Assembly (NCBI GenBank): GCA_035571835.1 | Contig: DATNBU010000039.1 | Coordinates: forward strand, 389,061 to 453,060 | DNA length: 64,000 nucleotides | DNA from: Candidatus Limnocylindrales bacterium | GTDB lineage: Bacteria; Desulfobacterota; Binatia; UBA1149; CAITLU01 | Direction of reading: 5' to 3' | In this document: positions 8,599 through 17,750 of the stretch, piece after piece | Position numbering within the stretch: the first letter of the stretch is position 1 | Layout: each line of letters opens with the position of its first letter | Notes under the pieces: model-generated | The model's input: the letters and a program-made list of their open reading frames with translations, nothing else | What the model was told of the DNA's origin: nothing | The model's database searches: none | Translations under genes and position numbers: made by a program

Positions 8599-9342
8599 CT
8601 ATTCCTTTAGTTCGTCCTTGAATAACGAGACGACGCGGCGCCACGCGTCAGTCGCGGACTTTTCGTCGTAATCCGGACGCTCGTCGCAGAAGAAGCCGTG
8701 ACCGACGCCCGGGTAGACGACGACTTCGTGTCGTACGCCTGCCGCCTCGAGGGCCGAGCGGATCTTTTCGACGTCCGAGGCCGGAATGTAGCCGTCGTTT
8801 TCGCCGAAGAAGCAGGCGATGCGTCCCTTGATCTTCGGCGTGAGCTCGACGGTCGCGGGCCCGGGCCCCATTCCGCCGGCAATCCCTCCGCCGTAGAAAC
8901 TCGCGGCGGCTGCGATCGGCAGCTCGCACGCGGTGCGGTACGCCATGTGTCCGCCGAAACAGAATCCGATCGCTCCGATGCCTTTGCCGCCGACATCGCT
9001 GCGACCGCGCAGCCAGTCGTACGCCGCGCTCACGTCGGCCTGGATCTCCTGCGGCCGCACCTGCTGCATCAGACCGATGCCGCGCGCCAGGCCGTCGGCG
9101 TCATAGCCGAGCTCGATGCCCGGTGCGGTTCGATAGAAGAGCTCCGGCGCGAGCGCGACGTAACCCTCGGCGGCCACGCGGTCGGCGACGGACTTGATGT
9201 GGTGATTGACGCCGAAAATCTCCTGATAGACGAGCACGCCCGGCAGTCTGGAACGGTTGCCGTCATCCGAAGGGCGTGACAGGTACGCCGGCATCGACGC
9301 CGCACCGACGGGAATCTGGACTCTCTCGCTTTTCGTATTCAT
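8599..9342 (-). CDS. Dienelactone hydrolase family protein
   Basis: 247 residues of the dienelactone-hydrolase branch of alpha/beta hydrolases. GVLVYQEIFGVNHHIKSVADRVAAEGYVALAPELF is the hallmark N-terminal segment, with Glu in QEIFG. GIGAIGFCFGGHMAYR near residue 127 holds the Cys nucleophile (G-x-C-x-G). The acid is in FFGENDGYIP, and the His is in YPGVGHGFFCDER. The expected reaction is hydrolysis of dienelactone or a related cyclic ester in aromatic-ring degradation, but many members have other substrates. A GGAGG ribosome site precedes the ATG. It is divergent from the enoyl-CoA hydratase gene. Confidence 0.88.
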   Translation of the reverse strand: MNTKSERVQIPVGAASMPAYLSRPSDDGNRSRLPGVLVYQEIFGVNHHIKSVADRVAAEGYVALAPELFYRTAPGIELGYDADGLARGIGLMQQVRPQEIQADVSAAYDWLRGRSDVGGKGIGAIGFCFGGHMAYRTACELPIAAAASFYGGGIAGGMGPGPATVELTPKIKGRIACFFGENDGYIPASDVEKIRSALEAAGVRHEVVVYPGVGHGFFCDERPDYDEKSATDAWRRVVSLFKDELKE

Positions 9343-9461
9343 GCCTGAACCTCCGGTCGAGCGGAGCTAGCACGAGACGGAATCGGGGCGAAACCCGCGC
9401 ATTTCCTGCGCAAACATCGGCCGGACGCTTCGCCAGCTGCCTTTCGGCCACGGAGATCACG

Positions 9462-10319
9462 ATGGAACGCAAGCACACACGCTACGAAGTCGATCGCGGA
9501 GTCGGAGTCCTGACGCTCAACCGTCCCGACCGGCTCAACGCCTTCACCAACACGATGCTCGCCGAGATGATCGAAACGTTCCAGGAAGCGAGCCGCGACG
9601 ACAACGTGCGCGCGGTGGTCGTCACCGGCGCGGGCAAGGCGTTCTGCGCGGGCGCGGATCTCGGCGGCGGTGGAAAGACGTTCGATGCGGGCGCGGGCGG
9701 TGCGGATGTGGGCCTGACCGGGCACCGCGACGGCGGCGGTCAGGCCACGCTCGAGATCTTCGCGTGCCGCAAGCCGGTGATTGCCGCCATCAACGGCGCG
9801 GCGGTCGGCGTCGGCATCACGATGACGCTGCCGATGGACATCCGCGTGGTCGCGGAAGATGCCAAGATCGGTTTCGTGTTCGCACGCCGCGGCATCGTGC
9901 CCGAGGCATGCTCGTCGTGGTTCCTGCCGCGCATCGTCGGGATCTCCAAGGCCGTCGAGCTGTGCGTGACCGGCCGCGTGTTCCGCGCGTCGGAGGAAGC
10001 CGCGTCGGGCCTTTTCAACCACATCGTTCCGGCCGACCAGGTCCTCGACAAGGCGATGTCGATCGCACGCGAGATCGCCGACAACACCAGCGCGGTGTCC
10101 GTCGCGCTTGCGCGCGCGCTGCTGTGGCACGGCCTCGCGCAGCCCGATCCGCAGCACGCGCACATCATCGACTCGAAGTGCATCTTCTGGGCCGGCCGCG
10201 GAGCCGACGCATACGAAGGAGTGCAGAGCTTCCTCGACAAACGCCCCGCCAAATTCACGATGAGCGCATGGAAAGACATGCCGGACTTCTATCCCTGGTG
10301 GATCGAACCGAAAGTATGA
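9462..10319 (+). CDS. Enoyl-CoA hydratase/isomerase family protein
   Basis: 285 residues of the crotonase fold. GVLTLNRPDRLNAFTNTMLAEM starts the family. AVVVTGAGKAFCAGADL is the first oxyanion-hole segment, and KPVIAAINGAAVGVGITMTLPMDIRV the second. KIGFVFARRGIVPEACSSWFLPRIVG carries the residue where Glu/Pro positions vary between hydratases and isomerases (RRGIVPE here). It acts on acyl-CoA thioesters, probably in fatty-acid or aromatic beta-oxidation. The ATG at 9462 has a GGAG site 6 bases upstream; the longer frame overlaps the divergent neighbour's leader and was rejected. Confidence 0.9.
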   Translation: MERKHTRYEVDRGVGVLTLNRPDRLNAFTNTMLAEMIETFQEASRDDNVRAVVVTGAGKAFCAGADLGGGGKTFDAGAGGADVGLTGHRDGGGQATLEIFACRKPVIAAINGAAVGVGITMTLPMDIRVVAEDAKIGFVFARRGIVPEACSSWFLPRIVGISKAVELCVTGRVFRASEEAASGLFNHIVPADQVLDKAMSIAREIADNTSAVSVALARALLWHGLAQPDPQHAHIIDSKCIFWAGRGADAYEGVQSFLDKRPAKFTMSAWKDMPDFYPWWIEPKV

Positions 10320-10493
10320 CGACGTCGAGCTACGGACCGGACACGGAGAAAGGGTCGAGATGCGAGGCGGAGCCCGCGAGAGAGAGCGTAAGCGTACTTC
10401 CCGTACGCTGAAGCGAACGACGCGGCGACAACGAAGCAGATCGGCCCTTTCTACGCGTCCGGAGCCACGAGCGAGCCGATAAGCAACACTCGA

Positions 10494-11609
10494 CTAGACG
10501 CGACACTCCGGAAATTCAGCAATCTCTTTCAGCCAGTCGAACGAGTACATGCCGGTCGAGTGGCCGTCGGCCCACAGGAAGCGCAGCGCATAGCGGCCGA
10601 CGGGCTCGTAACCGGTGACGCGCGCGCCGGTCGTTTCGACGAAGCGAGTCTCGCTCGAATGGCCCTGGCACTGCGCGCACGGACACCAGCCTCGCAGGCC
10701 GCGGAACGAGTACGACGTCGTCTTTCCGTCGCTCCATGCAATGCGTACCTCAGACTTCGCGTCGTCGATCGTCACGGTCGACGGCTCGGGACCGTAGAGC
10801 TCATCGCGTACGCGCGCGAGCGAACCTTCGATCGCGGCGGCAAGATCGAGATAGCGGCGCGAGACCGGATCGGCGGGATCCGCCACGACGATCGGGCGGC
10901 CGGCATCGCCGCTCTCGCGAACCTTCATCTCGATCGGAAATTCCGCGAGCACCGGCGCGCCGATCTCGCGCGCGATGCTGTCGGCCGTGAGCTCGCCGAA
11001 CACGTCGTCGCGAGTCCCGCATTTCGGGCAGACGTAGCCGGCCATGTTGATTGCGACGCCGAGGATCGGCGTGTTGACGCGCCGGAACATCGCGACGCCG
11101 CGCGTAACGTCGGCAAGCGCGACGTCCTGCGGCGTGGTCACGATCAGGCCGCCGTCGAGCGGCACCTCCTGCGCGAGAGTCAGCGGAATGTCGCCGGTGC
11201 CGGGAGGAAGGTCGACGATCAGGTAGTCGAGCTCGCCCCACGCGACGCCGCGCAGGAACTGTTTGGTCGCGCTCATCGCCATCGGTCCGCGCCACACGAC
11301 GGGCGCCTGGTCGTCGAGGAAGAACCCCATCGACATGATCCGGATGCCGAAGGCTTCGACCGGCGCGAGCAGGCGCGAGCTCTCGTCGGGATGCGGGAGC
11401 TCCTTGATGCCGAACAGGATCGGAGCGCTCGGACCATAGATGTCGACGTCGGCGAGGCCGACCTTGCGGCCGAGAGCCCGCAGCGCGACGGCCAGGTTGG
11501 CGGCCACGGTCGATTTGCCGACGCCTCCCTTGCCGCTCGCGACCGCAATGATGCGCGCGACGCCGTCGATCGGCGGCTGGCGCGAAACTCCCGGTGCCGA
11601 CTCAGGCAT
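10494..11609 (-). CDS. Mrp/ApbC-type P-loop ATPase fused to a DUF971 domain
   Basis: 371 residues. Residues ~15-270 form a Mrp/ApbC/NBP35 iron-sulfur carrier ATPase: IIAVASGKGGVGKSTVAANLAVAL is the deviant Walker A, DYLIVDLPPGTGD is Walker B, and YVCPKCG holds the C-x2-C pair that binds a bridging Fe-S cluster. Unlike its neighbour it lacks an N-terminal MIP18/DUF59 domain. It instead carries about 90 extra C-terminal residues resembling DUF971 (VRIAWSDGKTTSYSFRGLRGWCPCAQCQGH to SFDWLKEI), with their own CPCAQC cysteines. Its ATG overlaps the upstream paralogue's stop by 8 bases (ATGCCTGA), so translation is probably coupled. Likely role: Fe-S cluster delivery. Confidence 0.85.
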   Translation of the reverse strand: MPESAPGVSRQPPIDGVARIIAVASGKGGVGKSTVAANLAVALRALGRKVGLADVDIYGPSAPILFGIKELPHPDESSRLLAPVEAFGIRIMSMGFFLDDQAPVVWRGPMAMSATKQFLRGVAWGELDYLIVDLPPGTGDIPLTLAQEVPLDGGLIVTTPQDVALADVTRGVAMFRRVNTPILGVAINMAGYVCPKCGTRDDVFGELTADSIAREIGAPVLAEFPIEMKVRESGDAGRPIVVADPADPVSRRYLDLAAAIEGSLARVRDELYGPEPSTVTIDDAKSEVRIAWSDGKTTSYSFRGLRGWCPCAQCQGHSSETRFVETTGARVTGYEPVGRYALRFLWADGHSTGMYSFDWLKEIAEFPECRV

Positions 11610-12714
11610 GACCGGCCACCTCGCGTTCGGCCTTGATGCCTTCGGCAACGCGCTCGGCCAACGCGCGGAACGCGGCGGCCACCGGACCGTCCGGATCGGA
11701 GACGACAATCGGCGAACCGGCGTCGCCCGATACGCGCACCGCGCGTGCCAGCGGGATGCCGCCGAGCACCGCGATTCCGAAACGATTGGCGACCCGCGCG
11801 GCGCCGCCGTCGCCGAACAGATGGGCTTTTTCACCGCAGCCCGGGCACACGTGAAAGCTCATGTTTTCGATGACACCGAGCACCGGAACCTGCGCCTGCT
11901 GAAACATCTTTACGCCCCGCTCCACATCCGCGAGCGCAACGTCCTGCGGCGTCGTCACGATGATCCCGGCGTCGAGCGCGACCTGCTGCGTAAGCGTCAT
12001 CTGAACGTCGCCGGTGCCGGGCGGCAGATCGAGCACGAGCACGTCGAGCTCGCCCCAGGCCACGTCGCGAAGAAATTGCGTGAGCGCCTTGGTCAGCATC
12101 GGGCCTCGCCAGATCAGCGGTGCGCCGTCGGCAACGAAAAAGCCCATCGAGACCAGCCGGACGCCGTGCCTGACGGCCGGGATGAATCTGCCGTCGGCAT
12201 CGCTGGCGCCGACGCCTTCCGAACCGCCATCGCCTGCTCGGCCCCGGCGAATGCCGAACATCGTCGGAATGCTCGGTCCATAGATGTCGGCGTCGAGAAG
12301 ACCGACGGCCAGCCCGCGGGCTGCCAGAGCGACGGCCAGATTGGCCGCGACGGTCGATTTGCCGACCCCGCCCTTTCCGCTGGCAACCGCGATCATACGA
12401 GCGATACCGGGGACTTGCGCGGGCCCGCGGCCCATCGCCTTGGCCGTTTCGCGGGCCTGCGCGGGCTTGTCGACCGACGGTCGTTCGACGACGACATCGA
12501 TGCGCGAGGCGCCGGTACGGCCTGCGAGCATGCCTTCGACATCGGCGACGATCTGCCGGATGACGTCCTGGTTGTCGCTGAGAATGCTGAGTCGGACCTC
12601 GACGCGATCCGGATCGACGACGATTTGCTTGATGAGCCCGAACGAAACGATGTCTCTCGTGAAGCCGGGGTACTTGACCCCCTTCAGGAGTTCCTTGATT
12701 TCATTTTCAGTCAT
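11602..12714 (-). CDS. Mrp/ApbC-family Fe-S cluster carrier ATPase
   Basis: 370 residues with the full-length Mrp layout. An N-terminal MIP18/DUF59 domain (residues ~1-80; MTENEIKELLKGVKYPGFTRDIVSFGLI) is followed by a P-loop ATPase (MIAVASGKGGVGKSTVAANLAVALAARG; LDVLVLDLPPGTGD) and a cluster-binding CPGCG at HVCPGCGEKAHLFGDGG. It carries and transfers Fe-S clusters in the cytoplasm. It is the first gene of a two-gene unit with the DUF971-fused paralogue, with which it overlaps. Confidence 0.9.
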   Translation of the reverse strand: MTENEIKELLKGVKYPGFTRDIVSFGLIKQIVVDPDRVEVRLSILSDNQDVIRQIVADVEGMLAGRTGASRIDVVVERPSVDKPAQARETAKAMGRGPAQVPGIARMIAVASGKGGVGKSTVAANLAVALAARGLAVGLLDADIYGPSIPTMFGIRRGRAGDGGSEGVGASDADGRFIPAVRHGVRLVSMGFFVADGAPLIWRGPMLTKALTQFLRDVAWGELDVLVLDLPPGTGDVQMTLTQQVALDAGIIVTTPQDVALADVERGVKMFQQAQVPVLGVIENMSFHVCPGCGEKAHLFGDGGAARVANRFGIAVLGGIPLARAVRVSGDAGSPIVVSDPDGPVAAAFRALAERVAEGIKAEREVAGHA

Positions 12715-12960
12715 GAGGCCCGGCGTCCCGGTGCTTCGAGTTCGCTGTTGTTGGTTTCCAACGGTGAGGAAATCTGCAATGCTCGCGGAAACGTTAAGGG
12801 ATGTCGGTCATTGGCTGATGTCAAACGGTCCGGCGGCCGGGCACAACGGGTAGTGCACGGTTGTCTGGAGGGGGTTCTCCTTACAATCTTGACGTACCCT
12901 CAGGATTGGGGCTAAGTCTGCGCGGCGTTTCGGCCCGATACCCCGCGACAGGAATAAAGA

Positions 12961-14523
12961 ATGGGATTGCCACGTTATCTTCGCTCCGCGGCTGCAGCAC
13001 TTTCGCTTTTCGCCGTCCTGCCTGCGCCGCCGGCGTCGGCCGACTGCCCGACGGGGAGCGGAATCGAATTTCCATTCCTGACGCAGGACCAGTTCGTCTG
13101 CCAGCGCGTGACGTTCAACGCGACGGTCGACTACTTCTACAGCTTCATTTCGGCCCGCCAGGACTGCTTCAGCAAAGAGATTTTCGAGCAGGTCGCTCCG
13201 AACTCTCTCGACTGCCTGGCTCCGATCACGTCCGACGTGCCCGGCACCACCGGCGATGAAGACACCGACCGCCGGCTTCGCGTCGCCGAGGCCCAGCTGA
13301 CGAGCGCGATCCTGACCGCCTGCACGAACGTCGACCTGTCCGTCCTCGGGTTTCCGGGCTTCTGCGACGACGCGACCCCGACCACTCCGTACGACGCGTT
13401 CGATCATCTCCAGTGCCTGCTGACCCGGTCCCAGAATCTCGGCTCGTTCATCATCGACACCGAGCATCCCGATCCGATGCCGCTGCACCTCGAGTTCAAC
13501 GAGGAGAGCTGCCAGGACCAGCTCGCGCGACTTTCGTCGCGCCTGACGAGCACCGAGTTCGAGCGCCGCGGGCGCTGCGTCCTCAAGCAGATGGCCGGCA
13601 ACCTCGAGCTTCCGCCCGACGTCGACTGCCGGCGCGAAGTGGATCTTCAGGCACCGGGAACCGGACTGGGCGAGCTCGACGCCGACATCGTCGATTCGCA
13701 CAACCACATCCTGCGCTTCCTGCCGAGCGCGTGCCCGGGCATCAACCTGATGAATCTCGGGTTCCCGTGGCGATGCGAAGGACCGGACAACGGCTCGGTC
13801 TTCCCGCTTCCCGAGCTCGTTGAGTGCATGTTCGACTTCCACCACGACGACGTCTTCCGTTTCGTCGACCTGATCTTCCCGTGCAGCACCAAGTGCGGCA
13901 ACGGCTTCCTCAACGCCGAGGAAGACTGCGACGACGGCGACAACTTCTACATGTTCGGCGACTTCTGCCGCCGCGACTGCAGCCAGGTGCTGTGCGGCGA
14001 CACCAACGACGACGGCGACCGCGACATCGTGGACGCGCTCTACATCCTGCGCTCGGCAGTCGGCCTCGAGGAATGCACGCTGCTCGTCTGTGACGTCACA
14101 GGCGACCTCAAGATCCGCGCGTCCGATGCACTGCGCATGCTGCAGCACGCGATCGGCCTGCCGGTCATTCTGAACTGCCCGGATCTCAGCACGACCTGCG
14201 GCAACGGCTTCCTCGAAGCGAAGGAAACCTGCGACGACGGCGACAGCCAGTTCGACAACGGTGACTTCTGCAACTCGGCCTGCCTGCTGGTGCGTTGCGG
14301 CGACACCGACGACAGCGGCGCGGTCACGATCCTCGATGCGCAGTACATCCTGAATGCATCGGTCGGAAACCTGCCGTGCGACCTGTTCGTCTGCGACATC
14401 ACCGGCAACAGCATCATCAACTCGACGGATGCGCTGCGCGCGCTGATGTGGTCGGTCGGGCTGCCGATCAACTTCGCATGCCCGGCCCCGCCGCCGACTC
14501 CGCCGGCCCCGCCGATCACCTGA
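12961..14523 (+). CDS. Exported protein with alternating cysteine-rich (DUF4215-like) and dockerin-like modules
   Basis: 520 residues. A signal peptide covers ~1-27 (SLFAVLPAPPASA). Residues ~30-300 form an unrecognised domain with regularly spaced cysteines; two related halves end in VDLSVLGFPGFCDD and GINLMNLGFPWRCEG, suggesting an internal duplication. From residue 312, modules alternate: CGNGFLNAEEDCDDGD (Myxococcus cysteine-rich type), CGDTNDDGDRDIVDALYILRSAVG at 345, CGNGFLEAKETCDDGD at 413 and CGDTDDSGAVTILDAQYIL at 446. It ends in a Pro-rich tail. It is presumably cell-surface or secreted and calcium-binding. An AGGA site precedes the ATG and a strong terminator follows the stop. Function unknown. 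Confidence 0.75.
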   Translation: MGLPRYLRSAAAALSLFAVLPAPPASADCPTGSGIEFPFLTQDQFVCQRVTFNATVDYFYSFISARQDCFSKEIFEQVAPNSLDCLAPITSDVPGTTGDEDTDRRLRVAEAQLTSAILTACTNVDLSVLGFPGFCDDATPTTPYDAFDHLQCLLTRSQNLGSFIIDTEHPDPMPLHLEFNEESCQDQLARLSSRLTSTEFERRGRCVLKQMAGNLELPPDVDCRREVDLQAPGTGLGELDADIVDSHNHILRFLPSACPGINLMNLGFPWRCEGPDNGSVFPLPELVECMFDFHHDDVFRFVDLIFPCSTKCGNGFLNAEEDCDDGDNFYMFGDFCRRDCSQVLCGDTNDDGDRDIVDALYILRSAVGLEECTLLVCDVTGDLKIRASDALRMLQHAIGLPVILNCPDLSTTCGNGFLEAKETCDDGDSQFDNGDFCNSACLLVRCGDTDDSGAVTILDAQYILNASVGNLPCDLFVCDITGNSIINSTDALRALMWSVGLPINFACPAPPPTPPAPPIT

Positions 14524-14550
14524 CGGCATCCGGCCAGTATCCAGCGAACC

Positions 14551-14592
14551 GAAAGGGCGTCTTCCGCAAGGGAGACGCCCTTTCGACTTTTC
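14551..14592 (+). terminator. Rho-independent terminator
   Basis: GAAAGGGCGTCT at 14551-14562 pairs perfectly with AGACGCCCTTTC at 14573-14584. A 10-base loop separates the arms and a T-rich stretch (GACTTTTC) follows. It lies 28 bases after the stop of the exported modular protein. Confidence 0.8.
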
Positions 14593-14647
14593 ACGCCCAC
14601 GCGACGAGAACAGGCGCCATTCGGCAACCGTCAGGAGGCAAGCGAAC

Positions 14648-15400
14648 ATGGATCTCGGTCTGCGCGGAAAATCCGCACTCATCACCGGAGGCGCGTCCGG
14701 TCTCGGAAAGGAAACCGCACGCACGATGGCCGCCGAAGGCGTCCGCGTGATGATCGCCGACGTCAACCGCGAGACGCTCGATGCCGCGCGCACCGAGCTT
14801 TCCGGAGGCGGCGCGGAAGTCGCGGCCGTCGTGCTCGATGTGCGCAGCATGGACGCGTGCCGCTCGGCCGCTCAGGAGACGATCGCGAAGTTCGGCGCGC
14901 TCGACATCCTCGTCAATTCGGCCGGCATCGGCGGGCCGACGACGTTCTTCGCCGATACCGAGGCCGAGGACTGGACCGACCTCGTCGCGATCAACTTCCT
15001 CGGCGTGATGAACTGCTGCCGCGCGGTCACCGATCACATGATCGAGCGGCGCTCGGGCCGGATCGTCTCGATCGCGTCCGAAGCCGGCAAGGCCAACGAG
15101 AAACGCATGGTCGTCTACGGCGCCACCAAGGGCGGCGTGATCTCGCTGACGCGCGGGCTCGCCGCCGAGCTCGGTCGCTACAACATCAACGTCAATGCGG
15201 TGTGTCCGGGCGTCACGCGCACGCCGATGACGGCCTACATCGACGAGGACATGGAGCGGCAGGCTTCGCGCTTCTATCCGCTCGGACGTCTCGGCCAGCC
15301 CGAAGACATCGCGCCGATGATCACGTTCCTCGCGTCGGATCGCGCGAGCTGGATTACCGGGCAGGCGATCAGCATCAGTGGCGGGTTCGGGCGGAGCTGA
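14648..15400 (+). CDS. Short-chain dehydrogenase/reductase
   Basis: 250 residues of the classical SDR family. ALITGGASGLGKETA is the TGxxxGxG cofactor loop, and DVNRE at the end of beta-2 suggests NAD preference. NSAGIGG is the NAG-type motif. The catalytic tetrad is IVSIASEAG (Ser) and YGATKGG (Tyr-x3-Lys), and the C-terminus VCPGVTRTPMT and SISGGFG is standard. It oxidises or reduces an alcohol/ketone; the substrate is not predictable. AGGAGG precedes the ATG. The next gene starts 7 bases downstream, so the two form an operon. Confidence 0.9.
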   Translation: MDLGLRGKSALITGGASGLGKETARTMAAEGVRVMIADVNRETLDAARTELSGGGAEVAAVVLDVRSMDACRSAAQETIAKFGALDILVNSAGIGGPTTFFADTEAEDWTDLVAINFLGVMNCCRAVTDHMIERRSGRIVSIASEAGKANEKRMVVYGATKGGVISLTRGLAAELGRYNINVNAVCPGVTRTPMTAYIDEDMERQASRFYPLGRLGQPEDIAPMITFLASDRASWITGQAISISGGFGRS

Positions 15401-15407
15401 CGCCGAC

Positions 15408-16805
15408 GTGACGCGCCTGCTCGCCGCCGCGGTCGTTGCCGCGGTCATGGTCTTCGCTTCGACCGGCTGCCGCCGACCGCAGCACGACGGCTGCGCCGAC
15501 TGCAACGTCGTGCTGATCTCGATCGACACCCTTCGCGCGGATCACGTCGGTGCCTACGGCTATGCACTTCCGACGACCCCGCGGTTCGATGCGCTCGCAG
15601 CCAAAGGCGTGCTGTTCGAGAACGCGATCGCGCAGTCGTCGTGGACGCGCCCGGCGCACATGTCGATTTTTACCGGGCTGCATCCGCACGAGCACGGCTT
15701 CGTCTCGCTCGGCGACACGCGCCGCCTCGAAGACTCGATACCTACGCTCGCGACTGTGCTCAAAGACAAAGGCTACCAGACTGCAGCCTTCGTCGGCGGT
15801 GTGAATCTTTCGGCAAGCTTCGGCTTCAACCGGGGGTTCGACACGTACCGCAGCAACGGCAAATATTTTCGCGACAATCTCGAGGATATCCGATACTGGC
15901 TCGACCACAGGCCGCCGGGCAGATTCTTCCTGTTCCTGCAGGGCTACGATCCGCACACGCCGTATCTCAGCGATCCCGTCGATCGCCAGGTGTTCGGCCT
16001 TCCCGCTGCGCCGCCGCAAGCGTCGCACGGAGCGACATGCCGCAGCGAAGGACCAGTCTCGCGCATCGACCCGTACATCAAGGAATACGATGCCGCGACT
16101 CATCGCGGCGACCGGTACGTCGGCAAGCTCGTCGACGAGCTGACGGCACGCGGCCTCATGCAGCGAACGATCCTCGTCGTGCTTTCCGATCACGGAGAAG
16201 AATTTCTCGAGCATGGACGCTGCTTCCATCTGGCCACGCTCCATCGCGAAGTGCTGCACGTGCCGCTGCTGATCGTCGCTCCGGGTCTGGTGCCGCGCCG
16301 TGTTCCCGGCCTGGTCTCGGCATCGGTTACGATCGCGCCGACAGTGATGGAGCTTCTCGGAGGATCGATCGAACCGTTTCCCGGCCCCTCGCTCGTCGAG
16401 GCGGCCGCCGGCGGACCCACGCCCGACGATCTGATCGTCAGCGAGACGGAACGAACGGAGGCGCGACGTGGAGACGGACACGTTCGGTCGCTGACGACTG
16501 CTCGTGACAAGCTCATCCACTGGACGACCCAGAAGCGATTCGCGCTTTACGATGTGATCAAGGACCCCGGAGAGACGAGTGCCCTGACTGCCCCGGATCG
16601 TCAGCGCGAGCTCGCGGCCGAGCTCGATAAATGGACCGCGGCACATCCACCACGGGTCGAATCGCGGCGGGCACAGACGTCGGGAACATCCCAGGCAAGC
16701 GACGAACCCGACAACCCGGACGATCCCGACGATCCCGGAGGCTCCGATGACGAAGATCACCAGCGCCGCGCCGAGGACTTGAGGTCACTTGGCTATGCCG
16801 AGTGA
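15408..16805 (+). CDS. Sulfatase-fold (alkaline phosphatase superfamily) lipoprotein
   Basis: 465 residues from GTG 15408; a longer start at 15378 would overlap the SDR gene. The N-terminus is a lipoprotein signal ending in the lipobox ASTGC (Cys21). The sulfatase fold follows: VVLISIDTLRADHVGAYGY with metal-binding Asp40, SSWTRPAHMSIFTGLHP around residue 80, and LSDHGEEFLEHG. In the usual sulfatase signature C/S-x-P-x-R the nucleophile is a Cys matured to formylglycine. Here the aligned residue is Thr80 (T-R-P-A-H), as in many phospho- or phosphonotransferase relatives, so true sulfatase activity is doubtful. The C-terminus is low-complexity Asp/Pro-rich before RSLGYAE. Likely anchored in an envelope membrane. 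Confidence 0.82.
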   Translation: MTRLLAAAVVAAVMVFASTGCRRPQHDGCADCNVVLISIDTLRADHVGAYGYALPTTPRFDALAAKGVLFENAIAQSSWTRPAHMSIFTGLHPHEHGFVSLGDTRRLEDSIPTLATVLKDKGYQTAAFVGGVNLSASFGFNRGFDTYRSNGKYFRDNLEDIRYWLDHRPPGRFFLFLQGYDPHTPYLSDPVDRQVFGLPAAPPQASHGATCRSEGPVSRIDPYIKEYDAATHRGDRYVGKLVDELTARGLMQRTILVVLSDHGEEFLEHGRCFHLATLHREVLHVPLLIVAPGLVPRRVPGLVSASVTIAPTVMELLGGSIEPFPGPSLVEAAAGGPTPDDLIVSETERTEARRGDGHVRSLTTARDKLIHWTTQKRFALYDVIKDPGETSALTAPDRQRELAAELDKWTAAHPPRVESRRAQTSGTSQASDEPDNPDDPDDPGGSDDEDHQRRAEDLRSLGYAE

Positions 16806-16910
16806 CCACAAACTCGAGGCACGGCGACGGAGGAAAGCCGTTTTGAACTGCTGCCTTTGCGCGACAACGGTTCATTGACACTTCCTGCGCCGGGGAGATA
16901 GCCTCCGCCG

Positions 16911-17750
16911 GTGTTCGACGATCGCCACCGACGGCCGCACGGGAGAGCCTGGGCTGTCGCTGCGCGAACAGCGATCGCAGTTTCCCTGCTGTTCTTCTTT
17001 CCTCTCGTCGCGCGGGCGCGCGACTGCGGCGACAACGTTGCAGGCAGCCGCATCGCCTGCGCGTGCGGTGATACCGTGATCAGCGACACGGTGCTCGCCG
17101 TGAGCGATCCTGTCGTCAACGGCCGCTGTCCTCATGGCGGACTCGTGATCGATGCAAACCCCTTTGCCGAAACCCTGACGCTGGACCTTCATGGACTGTC
17201 GCTCGTCGGCACGGGCGAAGGCGACGGGATCCTGGTTCATTCCGGCGGCAGCGATGGCGCCGTGATCACCGGGGGAGCAGGTGATCACCGCGCGCAGGTC
17301 GTCGGTTTTTCCGACGGCATCCACGTGCCGACCGGGCGCAGCGTGCGTCGCATCGAGAAGCTGGAGATCAAGGGCCAGCGGCGCCACGGCCTGCTGCTTC
17401 AAATGACGGGCACGCTCGTCCTCGACGTGCGCGCCACTCGCAACGGTGGCGACGGACTTCGCGTGTCCGGCCAGGGCGGCCGTCTGCTTGGAATCGAAGC
17501 GAGCGAGAACGCGGGCGCGGGTCTCCGCGTGCAGACGCGCTACACGATCATTCGCGCCGACGCACGGCGCAACGCCGACAGCGGAATCGTCCTGCATGGC
17601 TATCGGGACGACGTAAGCGAATGCGTCGCCAACGACAACAAAGGTTTCGGGATCATTCTCGGGGGCTCCAACAACAAGCTCGATCGCGTGGAGACGACCG
17701 GTAATTCCCGCGGCGGAATCGGAACCATCAACCGGAGGGACCAGTCATGA
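16911..17750 (+). CDS. Exported right-handed beta-helix repeat protein
   Basis: 279 residues with a hydrophobic export signal (IAVSLLFFFPLVARA). A run of short repeats of the parallel beta-helix type follows (GGDGLRVSGQGGRLLGIEASENAGAGLRVQ, then NADSGIVLHGYRDDVSECVANDNKGFGIILGGSNNKL), typical of periplasmic-copper-binding/NosD-like or pectate-lyase-like helices. The start is a GTG. A TTGACA hexamer 31-36 bases upstream could be a -35 element. Its stop overlaps the next gene's ATG (ATGA), so the two exported proteins are translationally coupled. The ligand or substrate is unknown. Confidence 0.75.
   Translation: MFDDRHRRPHGRAWAVAARTAIAVSLLFFFPLVARARDCGDNVAGSRIACACGDTVISDTVLAVSDPVVNGRCPHGGLVIDANPFAETLTLDLHGLSLVGTGEGDGILVHSGGSDGAVITGGAGDHRAQVVGFSDGIHVPTGRSVRRIEKLEIKGQRRHGLLLQMTGTLVLDVRATRNGGDGLRVSGQGGRLLGIEASENAGAGLRVQTRYTIIRADARRNADSGIVLHGYRDDVSECVANDNKGFGIILGGSNNKLDRVETTGNSRGGIGTINRRDQS

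Noticed and set aside
10385..10420. AGCGTAC-TTCCC-GTACGCT hairpin after the enoyl-CoA hydratase gene
   Set aside because: A short stem without a T-tract; too weak to call as a terminator.
12808..14850. A 680-residue open frame antisense to the exported modular protein
   Set aside because: Composition is that of an antisense shadow; the plus-strand product has a signal peptide and recognised modules.
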